A stretch of DNA of 64,000 bases from Streptomyces sp. MMBL 11-1 (GCF_028622875.1 NZ_CP117709.1:7381001-7445000); one strand, 5' to 3'; positions 53,851 to 62,123 are shown, counted from the stretch's first letter. Numbers and translations: made by a program. Notes: generated by a model from the sequence alone, not told the origin.

Positions 53851-54463
53851 GGCGACGTGCGGACCGGCGCATCATGATCAGGCCCGCGGCTCCTGCGGCC
53901 CCGGCGGCCAGGGCGGCGGTGGTTCCGGCGTTCGAGTCGCTCTCCGAGCTGATGGGCTCCATGTCCGGGACACCGCCGCCGCCCGCGGGGACCGAGCCGA
54001 TGGGCTTCTGCGGCTTGTGAGGCTTGCCGCCGCCGTGACCGCGGTCGGGGCACTCGACCTTGAAGCTCTTCTGCTTCGGGCCCGCCGGGACGACCCACAC
54101 CAGCTGGTACGTGCCCTCCGGAAGCAGGTACGCCTCACTGCGCGCGCTGCCGTTGATGAGCGGAAGGGTGGCCAGCAGGGTGTTGCCCGGCGGCACCGTC
54201 GGGGGCTGCTCGGTGATCGTCCAGGGGACCGAGGGGAGCGACTCGAAGTTGCTCGCCGCCAGCACGAACTTGCAGACCTCGACCCCTTCGCGGTCACCGC
54301 GCGAGTGCCAGCTGACCGAGCGGATGTCGATGTCACCGCTGTCACCGGGGGCGGCGTGGGCGGCGGGTGCTCCGGCCAGGGTGGCACCGGCGACCGCGAC
54401 CGCGACGGCGACCTTGGCGCCCGTGCGGGCGCTGCGGGAGCGGACGGAACTGGAGATGCGCAT
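53831..54463 (-). CDS. Secreted surface protein with C-terminal membrane anchor, sortase partner
   Basis: This 210-residue protein has a clear signal peptide (VAVAVAVAGATLAGAPAAHAA), a beta-rich exported domain with two cysteines (VEVCKFV and KVECPD), a His/Lys/Pro/Gly-rich linker and a C-terminal helix (TTAALAAGAAGAAGLIMM) followed by RRSARRRARGEA. This layout is that of a sortase substrate, although no LPxTG is visible; the residues before the helix read PDMEPISSESDSN. The gene overlaps the class F sortase start, supporting a functional pair. ATG at 54463 follows AAGGAG. Confidence 0.75.
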   Translation of the reverse strand: MRISSSVRSRSARTGAKVAVAVAVAGATLAGAPAAHAAPGDSGDIDIRSVSWHSRGDREGVEVCKFVLAASNFESLPSVPWTITEQPPTVPPGNTLLATLPLINGSARSEAYLLPEGTYQLVWVVPAGPKQKSFKVECPDRGHGGGKPHKPQKPIGSVPAGGGGVPDMEPISSESDSNAGTTAALAAGAAGAAGLIMMRRSARRRARGEA

Positions 54464-54968
54464 GAAGGCTCCTTCAAGCCGAGATGATTGTCGTACTGAT
54501 CACCTGATCGACTAAGGGATGCCATGAATCTTCGTTAAAAGTCAGATAAGACACGAGAACACGCCAGAAGTGCCCTGATCGGCAGACAGCACACGAGTGG
54601 AGCCCGGGACCGTGGACCGGGCGACGGAGTGTTTCTGCCGCCAACCCTCTCCAGGGCGCCCCATGTACGGGTCGAGAGTGCGACCCTCTCGCCCGTGACA
54701 CGCGAGCGGCCCTTCGGCGGCGAGCGGCAGCCACCTGACGAGCCCTCACACGTGACCAACTGGCCGTCGTCGTGCCCGGGCGGCCGGCGAAACCGGTCGG
54801 CCGCACGTGACGGCTCGGGAATGACGCGACCTCGCAACCGGGTGGACCGGACCCGCCGACCGCGCTCACCGCGCCCGACATGGGGTCCGGCCCGGTGGCG
54901 CGTCACTCACCGACGCCCGGACGCAGCCGGACCTCCAGGAAGGTGTCGCCCCGTACAGGCCGTCGGGG
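54464..54968. other. Gene-free interval upstream of the sortase operon
   Basis: No supported gene is seen in these 505 bases. The part next to the start (54480-54550) is AT-richer and has the near-direct repeat CTGATCAC/CTGATCGA, likely part of the promoter region for the surface protein gene. Confidence 0.5.
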
Positions 54969-55319
54969 TCAAGCTCCGTGCCCGCCGCTGCCGTGCCCGC
55001 CGCTTCGGCCGTCCTCCGATCGGGCGGGCCCACCCGTGTTGCCGTACCCCTTCATCTGGTGGGGTGAGAGCCGCTCGCCCTCTTCTCCGAAGTCACCGGC
55101 GTCACGGGGCTCGTCCGGCGTGCTGAAGGCCGCCGTGGAACGGCGCCGCTGTTCCTCCGGGCGCGGCGGGCGGCTTCCCTTGCGGGTCCGCCAGACGACC
55201 GTGCCGATCAACAGGGCCACCACGAAGAGGCCCACGATGAACGGAACGGTTCCGCCGGCCCACTCCTGGGCGGCGAGATGCGGTCCCTGAGCGGAGGTCA
55301 GCTCGATCAGCGTCGTCAT
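54969..55319 (-). CDS. DUF6479 family small membrane protein
   Basis: This 116-residue protein has one N-terminal transmembrane helix (VPFIVGLFVVALLIGTVVW) and a hydrophilic tail with RPEEQRRRS, DEPRDAGDFGEEGERLSPHQMKGYG and a Gly/His-rich end. The combination of one helix, a PRPEEQ stretch and the GERLSPHQMKGYGN segment is typical of DUF6479 proteins of Streptomyces, of unknown function. ATG at 55319. Confidence 0.8.
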   Translation of the reverse strand: MTTLIELTSAQGPHLAAQEWAGGTVPFIVGLFVVALLIGTVVWRTRKGSRPPRPEEQRRRSTAAFSTPDEPRDAGDFGEEGERLSPHQMKGYGNTGGPARSEDGRSGGHGSGGHGA

Positions 55320-55760
55320 GGCGAGTACCTGTTTTCCTTCCGCGCGTGGTCGTGGTGTCGCGCTCCACGGCGGGTTCCCGTTATGCCCGGTGGAAATCAT
55401 GCCCAGTGGCTCCGGGAAGGCCGGCCCCGCTGAAGCGCCCCGTCCAGCACCGGTGCGCGCTGGTTCCCGCGTTCGCGACGGTACGTGCCGCCCGCACTGT
55501 CGCCGGCGAACCCCGCTCGCTCCGGGACGCGAGGAGGCCCCGGACCGGCCGACTGTGTGGTCGCTGTCGACCGGCCGGGTGGTCGATACGGCCGATGCGG
55601 TTCGCGGGCCTCGCCGAGTGGCAGGGCACACCGTGCGCTCTGGAGGTGAGGCGCGTCCCGGCAAGGGATGCCGTGGAGGACGTGCACGGGGATGCCCGGC
55701 ACGTTCTGCACGCTCCTCCCGGTGTCCTTGATACCTGTACGCCGAGGAGTGAGTAGGCCC
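55320..55760. other. Gene-free divergent region upstream of first sigma factor
   Basis: No gene or clear promoter boxes are seen in these 441 bases between the divergent DUF6479 and sigma factor genes. An in-frame ATG at 55668 could extend the sigma protein by 31 residues without resemblance to the family. Confidence 0.45.
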
Positions 55761-56576
55761 ATGGCCGTCGACACCCGGTATGCCGACGACCCCGACACGG
55801 CAGCGGACTTCCGGCGGCTCGCCGAGCTGCCCGACGGGCCGGTGAGGGAACGTCTGCGGGGGAGGATCATCTGTGCCTGGCTCCCCATGGCCCACCGTCT
55901 GGCGGCCCGCTACCGCAACCGTGGTGAGAACCTGGAGGATCTGCGTCAGGTCGCGGCCGTGGGCCTGGTCAACGCCGTGGACCGCTTCGACCCGGCGGTC
56001 GCCCGCGCCTTCGCGCCCTTCGCCATCCCCACCATCACCGGCGAGATCAAGCGGCACTTCCGTGACCGGCTGTGGACCGTGCACGTCCCCCGCAGAGTCC
56101 AGAACCTGCGCAACACCGTCCGCCTCGCGAGAGCCGAACTGTCCGCCGCCGGCCTGCCGACGTCGCTCGCCCACATCGCCGAGCACACGGGACTGAGCGA
56201 GGACGAGGTGCGCCAGGGAGACGAGGCACTCCATGGCTTCAGCGCCCTGTCCATCGACGCCGAGATCTCCGCCGGAGACGGCGACGCGCTGCTCGGCGAC
56301 AGCTTGGGCACCGTCGACGAGGCCTTCGACCTGGTGCTCGACCGCGAAGCGGCCAGGCTCGGCATCCTCTGTCTGGAGGAGCGCGAGAAGCGCGTCCTCT
56401 ACCTGCGCTTCTTCGCGGACCTGACACAGAGCGCCATCGCCGCGGAACTGGGCGTTTCCCAGATGCATGTGTCCCGTCTCATCACGGAGTCCTGCCGCCG
56501 CGTCCGTGAGCACTCGGCACGTGGAGCGGGCGTACGGGAAGAGCCTGGCGGCCCCGGACACGCGCGCTCCGTCTGA
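55761..56576 (+). CDS. SigB/SigF-type RNA polymerase sigma factor (copy 1)
   Basis: This 271-residue sigma factor of group 3 has region 2 (AVGLVNAVDRFDP...FAIPTITGEIKRHFRD), region 3 (VHVPRRVQNLR) and region 4 HTH (LTQSAIAAELGVSQMHVSRLI). These direct RNA polymerase to stress or development promoters of GTTT-GGGTAT type and are controlled by anti-sigma factors. No anti-sigma or anti-anti-sigma gene is next to it. The ATG at 55761 starts the protein shortly before the conserved part. Confidence 0.9.
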   Translation: MAVDTRYADDPDTAADFRRLAELPDGPVRERLRGRIICAWLPMAHRLAARYRNRGENLEDLRQVAAVGLVNAVDRFDPAVARAFAPFAIPTITGEIKRHFRDRLWTVHVPRRVQNLRNTVRLARAELSAAGLPTSLAHIAEHTGLSEDEVRQGDEALHGFSALSIDAEISAGDGDALLGDSLGTVDEAFDLVLDREAARLGILCLEEREKRVLYLRFFADLTQSAIAAELGVSQMHVSRLITESCRRVREHSARGAGVREEPGGPGHARSV

Positions 56577-56876
56577 CGCGGCCCGCGACGCCCCGGCCAC
56601 CGCACCCCGCGGCGGGGGAGTTGCCCCCCGTGTGAAGAGGTGCGGCTCGGGCAGCCGGCGGCCCGTCTGTCCGCAGCCGTTCCGTGTACCGGCGGATGTC
56701 ACGCCGCCAGGACCCAATAGTCGCTCCTTACCGACATGTCGGTGCCCTTGTTCGTGGCGTTCAGCCCGCCCACCGTGCGCGGCGATCGACGCTTTCCTGG
56801 GAATGACGCGACTCAGGGCGGGTAAGCGCGATCCCGCAGGGGCTTCGAACCGGTTTCAGAAAAGGGGAATCTCGCC
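56577..56876. promoter_or_regulatory. Upstream region of second sigma factor with SigB-like promoter and palindrome
   Basis: A SigB-type promoter candidate is GAAT (56801-56804) and GGGTAA (56820-56825) with a 15-base spacer, about 50 bases before the start. A perfect 14-base palindrome ACCGACATGTCGGT lies at 56730-56743. There is no gene in the interval. Confidence 0.45.
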
Positions 56877-57734
56877 ATGTCGACGTCCACGGATATCTCT
56901 GCCCCGGCTATCGGCGAAATAGCGGGGCTTCCGCGGATCGATGACCCGCGTGGTGTCGCGCCGAAGGACGCCCGTGCGCTCGGGACGTTGTTCTTCGAAC
57001 AGCTGCAGGTTCTCGAAGAGGGCACTCAGGAGTACCAGTACGCGCGCAACACGCTGATCGAGATGAATCTTTCCCTGGTGCACTTCGCGGCGAAGCGGTT
57101 CCGTAACCGTGGCAGCGGCGAGATGGAGGACATCGTCCAGGTCGGGACGATCGGCCTGATCAAGGCCATCGACCGGTTCGAGCTGTCGCGGGAGGTGGAG
57201 TTCACCTCGTTCGCCGTCCCCTACATCGTCGGGGAGATCAAGCGGTTCTTCCGCGACTCCACCTGGGCCGTTCATGTCCCACGACGTCTGCAGGAACTGC
57301 GGGTCACCCTGGCCCGGGCGAAGGAAGAACTCGCGGGCCGACTGGACCGTGAGGCGACGATCGCCGAACTCGCCCAGCACCTGCGCATCAGTGAGGAAGA
57401 GGTGATCGAGGGCATTGTCGCCTCCAACGGCTATACCGCGGGCTCCCTCGACCTGCCCATCGGTTCCGAACGGAACAGCGCCGAGACCGTCACCTACGGA
57501 GACATCAAGGGCGAAAACGATCCCGCCCTGGAACTGGTCGAGAACCTGCACGCACTGGCACCGCTGATGAAGTGCCTGGACGAACGCGAACGCGCGATCG
57601 TCCGCATGCGCTTCGGTCAGGACATGACCCAGGCCCAGATAGGTGAGCGCCTCTCGCTCTCCCAGATGCACATCTCGCGGCTGCTCAACCGCATTCTGGC
57701 CAAGCTCCGCAAAGGCATGCTCGCGCAGTGCTGA
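56877..57734 (+). CDS. SigB/SigF-type RNA polymerase sigma factor (copy 2)
   Basis: This 285-residue group 3 sigma factor has all conserved regions: ARNTLIEMNLSLVHFAAKRF, VGTIGLIKAIDRFELS...FAVPYIVGEIKRFFRD, VHVPRRLQELR, and the HTH MTQAQIGERLSLSQMHISRLL. The longer N-terminus and the wording are closest to the SigB/SigF/SigN type of Streptomyces. ATG at 56877 follows AAGGGGAA. Its own upstream region has a plausible SigB-like promoter, so autoregulation or cross-regulation among the three sigma genes is likely. Confidence 0.92.
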   Translation: MSTSTDISAPAIGEIAGLPRIDDPRGVAPKDARALGTLFFEQLQVLEEGTQEYQYARNTLIEMNLSLVHFAAKRFRNRGSGEMEDIVQVGTIGLIKAIDRFELSREVEFTSFAVPYIVGEIKRFFRDSTWAVHVPRRLQELRVTLARAKEELAGRLDREATIAELAQHLRISEEEVIEGIVASNGYTAGSLDLPIGSERNSAETVTYGDIKGENDPALELVENLHALAPLMKCLDERERAIVRMRFGQDMTQAQIGERLSLSQMHISRLLNRILAKLRKGMLAQC

Positions 57735-57834
57735 TACAGCGGTACGGAGAGGGGCTGCCGTGCAGGTCAGGGGTATGCCGCCCTGTCCGCAGGGCGGCCC
57801 ACCCCAGTCGCTCGGCGGCCATGCCTCCCACGAA

Positions 57835-58009
57835 GGGTGCGAACGGGTAGAACCGGCGCACTTCTTGGGCGAACGCCCGCGCGAACTCGGGGCCGTCGTC
57901 GCCTGCCAGACGACGCGCTCCTGCCGGGACCATTCCGCTGCTCGACGGCCACCGTCGCCGGCCGACGCAGGATCTCGCGCCGCGCCGTGACCTCGGCACC
58001 CCACGGCAC
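57835..58009 (-). pseudogene. Relic of CYP152-type fatty-acid P450
   Basis: On the minus strand the stretch GPEFARAFAQEVRRFYPFAP followed by FVGG closely resembles the FVQEVRRFYPF region of CYP152 fatty-acid peroxygenases. Upstream, in another frame, REILRRPATVAVEQ resembles LLNVLRPTVAV of the same family, with the part between mostly lost. No heme loop remains. This is a short decayed fragment. Confidence 0.6.
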
Positions 58010-58069
58010 GCCCCGTCCGACCGCGGGGCCGGAGCAGGCTGTCCAACCGTGTACCGAGCGGTGGCAGCA

Positions 58070-59206
58070 TCAGATGGCTTCGTCTCCGTGGCGCTCGCGG
58101 GCGGGCGGAACGTCCGTGTCCGCTCCGTCGGGGGCGAGGTCGTCGAGCAGCGCCTGGCAGTCCGCCGCCAGGCTGCCGAGCGCGGCTCCGATCTCCTCGG
58201 GGGCCCCGCCCCGCAGGTGGTCCTCCACGGCTGCGAGCGCCCGGTGGGCAGCTGCCAGAGAGGCGTCGCGCCGCCCGCACCGCTCCTCGTCCGCGCCGTG
58301 CGCCATGATGGATTCGTCGGCCGCGCAGACCTCCGCCACGGCCGACAGGAGCCGGCCGACTTCGGCCAGGGCGCGGTGCGACGGGCGGGGCAGGCGCCTG
58401 TGTTCGGACGCGGTCTCCCACAGCGTCAGAGTGAGCGCGAGCAGCCGATTCGCCACCCGGGCCCAGACGATGTCCCACGCGGTGGACGGTGGGGGCGTCC
58501 TGCGGCGGAGACGGTGGCCGGGGTTGAGCCGGAAACTCTCGGACTCCCATCCCCGGGCCACGTGGAGCTCGGACAGGGCGGCCAGGAGGTCGTGGGCGCT
58601 CCGGTGCCAGTGCTCCGCCCGCTGAGCGTCGTAGTCCCGCACGCCGTCGCCGATGTCCCGCAGCAACTGGGCGCAGTCGCGAGGCAGCGCGCACGCCAGC
58701 CTGGTGACGTGGAGCGAATGGACGGGCGGCAGGATCATGGCGTTCACCGTGATGCCCACGGCGGCTCCCACCGCCGTCTCCAGCAGCCGGTGCCCGACGG
58801 CCGGCAACGAGTACGAGCCGTAGGCCAGCACGAAGAGGGCAGTGGTCGGTGCGTACAGGCCCTGCCCGCCGACGGGCGCCAGATTTCCGAGCAGCACGGT
58901 GAGGGGCAGGACGATGACCATGGCGACCATCGTGTTCCCCGTGAGGGCGGCGGCGCCGGCGGCGAGCACGGTTCCGGCCGTGATCATCAGGAGCAGCTGG
59001 GTCGCGGTGCGCATGGACCGGTAGACCGTCCCCTGGACCAGTGCCACGGCCGCCCAGGGGGCCATCAGCGCCATGGGCGCCGCCAGCCACCAGCCGGTCA
59101 GTGCCCAGGCGATGATGGCCGCGGCGGCCGCCTTCAAGGACTGCACCACCTGGTACTTCTCGGGCCGGTGCATGCGCGGTGTCAGGCGGGCGAGGGCCGT
59201 CCTCAT
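58070..59206 (-). CDS. FUSC-family (aromatic acid exporter-like) membrane protein
   Basis: This 378-residue protein has about five to six N-terminal helices (residues 20-170) typical of the FUSC/aromatic acid exporter family, and a long helical cytoplasmic C-terminal half (residues about 170-370). Members are linked to efflux of aromatic acids such as p-hydroxybenzoate, but many actinobacterial ones are uncharacterised. It follows the third sigma gene by 82 bases on the same strand, so it may be in its operon and under SigB-type control. Confidence 0.8.
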   Translation of the reverse strand: MRTALARLTPRMHRPEKYQVVQSLKAAAAAIIAWALTGWWLAAPMALMAPWAAVALVQGTVYRSMRTATQLLLMITAGTVLAAGAAALTGNTMVAMVIVLPLTVLLGNLAPVGGQGLYAPTTALFVLAYGSYSLPAVGHRLLETAVGAAVGITVNAMILPPVHSLHVTRLACALPRDCAQLLRDIGDGVRDYDAQRAEHWHRSAHDLLAALSELHVARGWESESFRLNPGHRLRRRTPPPSTAWDIVWARVANRLLALTLTLWETASEHRRLPRPSHRALAEVGRLLSAVAEVCAADESIMAHGADEERCGRRDASLAAAHRALAAVEDHLRGGAPEEIGAALGSLAADCQALLDDLAPDGADTDVPPARERHGDEAI

Positions 59207-59288
59207 GGCCTGCTCACCAGCATGGTGGGCCTGGGCGCGGGAACCGGCCGCCGGTCGCCTGTTCGGTGTGGAGGCCGCGTGGAGGCCG

Positions 59289-60083
59289 TCACGCGGCCCC
59301 CTGGAGGACGTCGTCGCGCAGCCGCTCGCAGGACCGGCTGAGCAGGCGTGAGACGTGCATCTGGGAAATCCCCAGGCTCTCGGCGATGCTCACCTGTGTC
59401 ATGTCGCGGAAGAAGCGGAGGTAGAGGATGGTGCGCTCCCGCTCCGGCAGCTTGCGCAGACCAGGCTTCACGGCTTCCCGGTCCACAGCGACATCCAGGG
59501 CCCTGTCGGTGCACCCCAGCCGTTCGGAAAGAGGCCTGCCCCCTTCCGCGCCCGCCGGCTCGGCGTCCAGGGACAGGGCGCTGTAACTCTCCAGCGCCTC
59601 CATGCCCAGCAGTACATCGTCCTCGCTCAGTCCGGCAGCGGAGGCGATCTCGGCGCAGGTGGGCGCGTGCTCACGCGCCCGCTGGCTCAGGTCACGCCGG
59701 ACCGTCCGTACCTGGTTGCGGAGATCCTGGACGCGGCGCGGTACGTGGACGTCCCACGTGTGGTCCCGGAAGTGCCGCTTCAGCTCGCCCGTGATGGTCG
59801 GAACCGCGTACGTCTCGAACGCACTGGCGCGGAGCGGGTCGTAGCGGTCCACCGCCTTGACGAGGCCCATGGCGGCCACTTGCCGAAGGTCGTCCATCGC
59901 CTCCCCCCGGTCGCGGAACCGTGACGCTATTCGGTGAGCCATCGGCAGCCACGCGCAGACCAGATCGCTGCGCAGTTCGTCCCGCTCCCGGCCCGGAGGC
60001 AGCGCGCTCAGCCTCCGAAAGGACTCGTGTGCGGCCAAGTCGCCCCCGCCAGTGCGTCGTTCGTGGCCAGGTGCAGCCTGCAT
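59289..60083 (-). CDS. SigB/SigF-type RNA polymerase sigma factor (copy 3)
   Basis: This 264-residue group 3 sigma factor has the regions AAMGLVKAVDRYDP...YAVPTITGELKRHFRD, VHVPRRVQDLR and HTH MTQVSIAESLGISQMHVSRLL. It is more like copy 1 (55761-56576) than copy 2 in its N-terminus (LVCAWLPMAHRIASRFRDRG). ATG at 60083 follows GAGGAG. A consensus SigB-type promoter lies upstream at 60199-60223, so it is probably transcribed by itself or by a sibling. The FUSC gene lies downstream on the same strand. Confidence 0.92.
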   Translation of the reverse strand: MQAAPGHERRTGGGDLAAHESFRRLSALPPGRERDELRSDLVCAWLPMAHRIASRFRDRGEAMDDLRQVAAMGLVKAVDRYDPLRASAFETYAVPTITGELKRHFRDHTWDVHVPRRVQDLRNQVRTVRRDLSQRAREHAPTCAEIASAAGLSEDDVLLGMEALESYSALSLDAEPAGAEGGRPLSERLGCTDRALDVAVDREAVKPGLRKLPERERTILYLRFFRDMTQVSIAESLGISQMHVSRLLSRSCERLRDDVLQGAA

Positions 60084-60198
60084 GCGAGTTCACTCCTCGA
60101 CGACGGTTACGTTGAGTCGCCTTAGGAGCACGCCGAGTCGGACAGATGCCGCCCGGAGCTCCGACGGGCGCGCCTCATGTCCGAAGCGCATTCTTCGC

Positions 60199-60223
60199 AT
60201 ACCCGTCCGAATAGTGGCCAAAC
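60199..60223 (-). promoter_or_regulatory. Consensus SigB-type promoter
   Basis: On the minus strand GTTT (60223-60220) and GGGTAT (60204-60199) have a 15-base spacer, a full match to the GTTT-N14/16-GGGTAT consensus of SigB/F-type promoters. It would drive the third sigma gene with a leader of about 105 bases. Otherwise the gap 60084-60503 holds no gene. Confidence 0.75.
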
Positions 60224-60503
60224 GTGCGTAATGCGGGACAGGTGCGGAAACTCGCCGCCCGGCCCGGCCGTGGTAGCCGTCGAGGGGGCCGAGGGGGCGG
60301 GCCGAGAGCGGCACGCCGAGTCCCGTGCCCCGCGACCCGATCCCACGGCCTACCGCTCGGCCGCGTTCCCTTCGGCGAGGGCCTCAAACGGGACCAGGCA
60401 TCGCATGCGAAAGCGCATCGACGTGCGGCTCGGCAGGTGGGCAACCGTGACCGGCCGGGTACTCGGCCGCGTCGAGCGCACTCCGACAGACCGGGAGGAA
60501 ACC

Positions 60504-60563
60504 ATGGATCTCGCGTATCTCACACCCTTGTACGAGCGCCCGGGCCCCTGGGCCACGGCCTAA
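60504..60563 (+). pseudogene. N-terminal remnant of a baeRF2 (Rv2629-like) protein
   Basis: After an ideal GGAGGA site, 19 codons read MDLAYLTPLYERPGPWATA and stop with TAA. This is the opening of baeRF2/Vms1-like host proteins (typically LYERPGPWAS...), but the remaining 300 or more residues are missing. The frame is too short to make the domain, so it is a truncated remnant, unless a real leader peptide is derived from it. Confidence 0.5.
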
Positions 60564-60606
60564 CATGTCCGGCGAGGTTGCCCATGTGCCCGGGGCCGGC
60601 CGTCGC

Positions 60607-60837
60607 TCACGCCCGGCCCCCGTCCTTCTTCCTGTCCAGTGACTCCGGGCGGTGGACGGCTTTCCTGCCCGTCTTGTCGCTCCGCACTTCGTACTGTGGC
60701 TCCTCCTCGGAGGCGTCGACCGTCCGGCCGGCCCTTTTGGTCCGCTTCTCGATTCTCCCGGTCACGGAGCCCTCGACGTCCTGCCCGTGGCTCCGCCAGA
60801 CGACGTCGTCGCCCTTGGAGAGCTTCTTCTCCGTCAT
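60607..60837 (-). CDS. DUF2945 family small protein
   Basis: This 76-residue hydrophilic protein has the DUF2945 pattern: KGDDVVWRSHGQDVEGSVTG followed by YEVRSDKTGRKAVHRPESL, a small SH3/Tudor-like barrel. Function is unknown; in bacteria it is often near stress genes. ATG at 60837 follows AAGGAAG. The gene for a Cys-rich copper-binding protein lies upstream on the same strand, 86 bases away. Confidence 0.85.
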   Translation of the reverse strand: MTEKKLSKGDDVVWRSHGQDVEGSVTGRIEKRTKRAGRTVDASEEEPQYEVRSDKTGRKAVHRPESLDRKKDGGRA

Positions 60838-60923
60838 GGTGCGCTTCCTTCCGGTGCTCGGTCGGCCGACGATGTCCCACTGGTGGCCCGCCGGGCGCGT
60901 GTCCGCGCCGGACCGACGAGCGG

Positions 60924-61334
60924 TCAGCCCAGTGAGGACAGGAGGTCGTCGCACGCCTGCTCGCAACGGCGGCACGCCTCGGCGCAGACGCGGCAGTGTT
61001 CGTGCCGGTCCGCGTGGGCCTCGCACTCGTCGGCGCAGGCCTTGCAGACGGTGGCGCAGGCTCGGAGGACCGCGCGGGTCACGTTCGCGTCGTACCCCGT
61101 GTGGCGCGAGAGCACGGCCGCGGTCATTCCACAGACGTCGGCGCAGTCCATATCGGTGCGAACGCACTTGGTGAGCTCGGCGACCGCCTCCTCCGACAGA
61201 CAGGCGTCGGCACATGCCGTGCAGGCCTGGGCGCAGGCGACGCACTCTTCGATGCAGCGGGCGAGCTTCTGGCGGTCCACGCCGCCCAGATCGGCGGGGT
61301 AGGTGGTGAGCATGTCCTGGACCACGGTGGGCAT
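60924..61334 (-). CDS. Four-helix bundle copper-storage protein (DUF326/Csp-like)
   Basis: This 136-residue protein has 18 cysteines spaced along amphipathic helices (patterns CIEECVACAQACTACADAC, CADVCG, CATVCKACADEC, HCRVCAEACRRC). This is the DUF326/Csp architecture in which Cys thiolates line a four-helix bundle and bind many Cu(I) ions. No signal peptide is visible, so it is more like cytosolic Csp3. ATG at 61334 follows GGGAGG. It probably helps in copper buffering, fitting with the stress genes around it. Confidence 0.88.
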   Translation of the reverse strand: MPTVVQDMLTTYPADLGGVDRQKLARCIEECVACAQACTACADACLSEEAVAELTKCVRTDMDCADVCGMTAAVLSRHTGYDANVTRAVLRACATVCKACADECEAHADRHEHCRVCAEACRRCEQACDDLLSSLG

Positions 61335-61487
61335 GAGCGCCTCCCGGCGTGTAGGTCGTGCTGTGCGGCGGGGTGCCGCCCTTCCCGTACGGGTAGACCG
61401 ATCGCGGGTCGCCGAAACGCGAAACGCCCGAACCTCGCAGAGCGCGCCCGAGTGCGACCGGGTCGGCCGGCCCGCTCGCGAGGACGG

Positions 61488-61512
61488 GTTTGCCGTCCGG
61501 TATCGGTGGTAC
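61488..61512 (+). promoter_or_regulatory. SigB-like promoter candidate before SRPBCC gene
   Basis: GTTT (61488-61491) and TGGTAC (61507-61512) with a 15-base spacer differ from the consensus by one base in the -10. The start would lie about 50 bases before the ATG at 61573. Confidence 0.35.
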
Positions 61513-61572
61513 CCAGTAGCGGCACCACGTCCGGCGTTTCAGGACGCTCCGACCGACGTAGCGAGGACGAAC

Positions 61573-62058
61573 ATGGCAGCCCGGCACCATCTGATCGACC
61601 GTTCCCCGTCCGCCGTGTGGGCCGTGCTGGAGGACGAGGATCTGTACGGCACCTGGGTGGTGGGAACTTCCGGGTCCCGCCGGGAACAGGGCCACTGGCC
61701 GGAGCTGGGCTCCTCGATCACCTACAGCGTGCGCCTGGGCCCCAAGGAGTTCACCGGCCGCACGGTGGTGCGGCGTATCGAAAGGCCCGGGGCGTTGGAG
61801 CTGGAGGCCGAGGCCGGCCCGCTGGGTTCGGCGCGTATCGCCCTGGACATCCGGCCGTGGGGCGACAAGACCCTCGTGACCGTCGACGAACATCCGCTGC
61901 GGGGCATCGGCGGCACGCTCCACAACGTCCTGCTGGACTCGCTGATCCAGATCCGCCACCGCACCATGCTGGCCCGCCTCGCCCGGCTGACCGAGCGCAT
62001 GACGCCGGGGCAGACGCGTGAGAGCGGAAGCGGCGTCGCACCGGCCGACCGTCCATGA
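61573..62058 (+). CDS. SRPBCC (START-like) family protein
   Basis: This 161-residue protein has the helix-grip fold pattern of SRPBCC/polyketide-cyclase-like proteins: HHLIDRSPSAVWAVLEDEDLYGTWVVG at the start and a C-terminal helix over the pocket. These bind hydrophobic ligands and may act as lipid or polyketide-binding proteins. ATG at 61573 follows GAGGA. It ends 65 bases before a phytoene-dehydrogenase-like gene on the same strand, likely its operon partner. Confidence 0.85.
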   Translation: MAARHHLIDRSPSAVWAVLEDEDLYGTWVVGTSGSRREQGHWPELGSSITYSVRLGPKEFTGRTVVRRIERPGALELEAEAGPLGSARIALDIRPWGDKTLVTVDEHPLRGIGGTLHNVLLDSLIQIRHRTMLARLARLTERMTPGQTRESGSGVAPADRP

Positions 62059-62123
62059 CGTCCCGCTGTACGTGAACCCCGTGCGGACGGGTTCGCGCCG
62101 TCGAAACGGAGGGTGACGCTCCC

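Noticed and set aside
60459..60470. GGGTAC as a SigB-type -10 before the baeRF2 remnant
   Set aside because: No GNNT box found at the right distance upstream.
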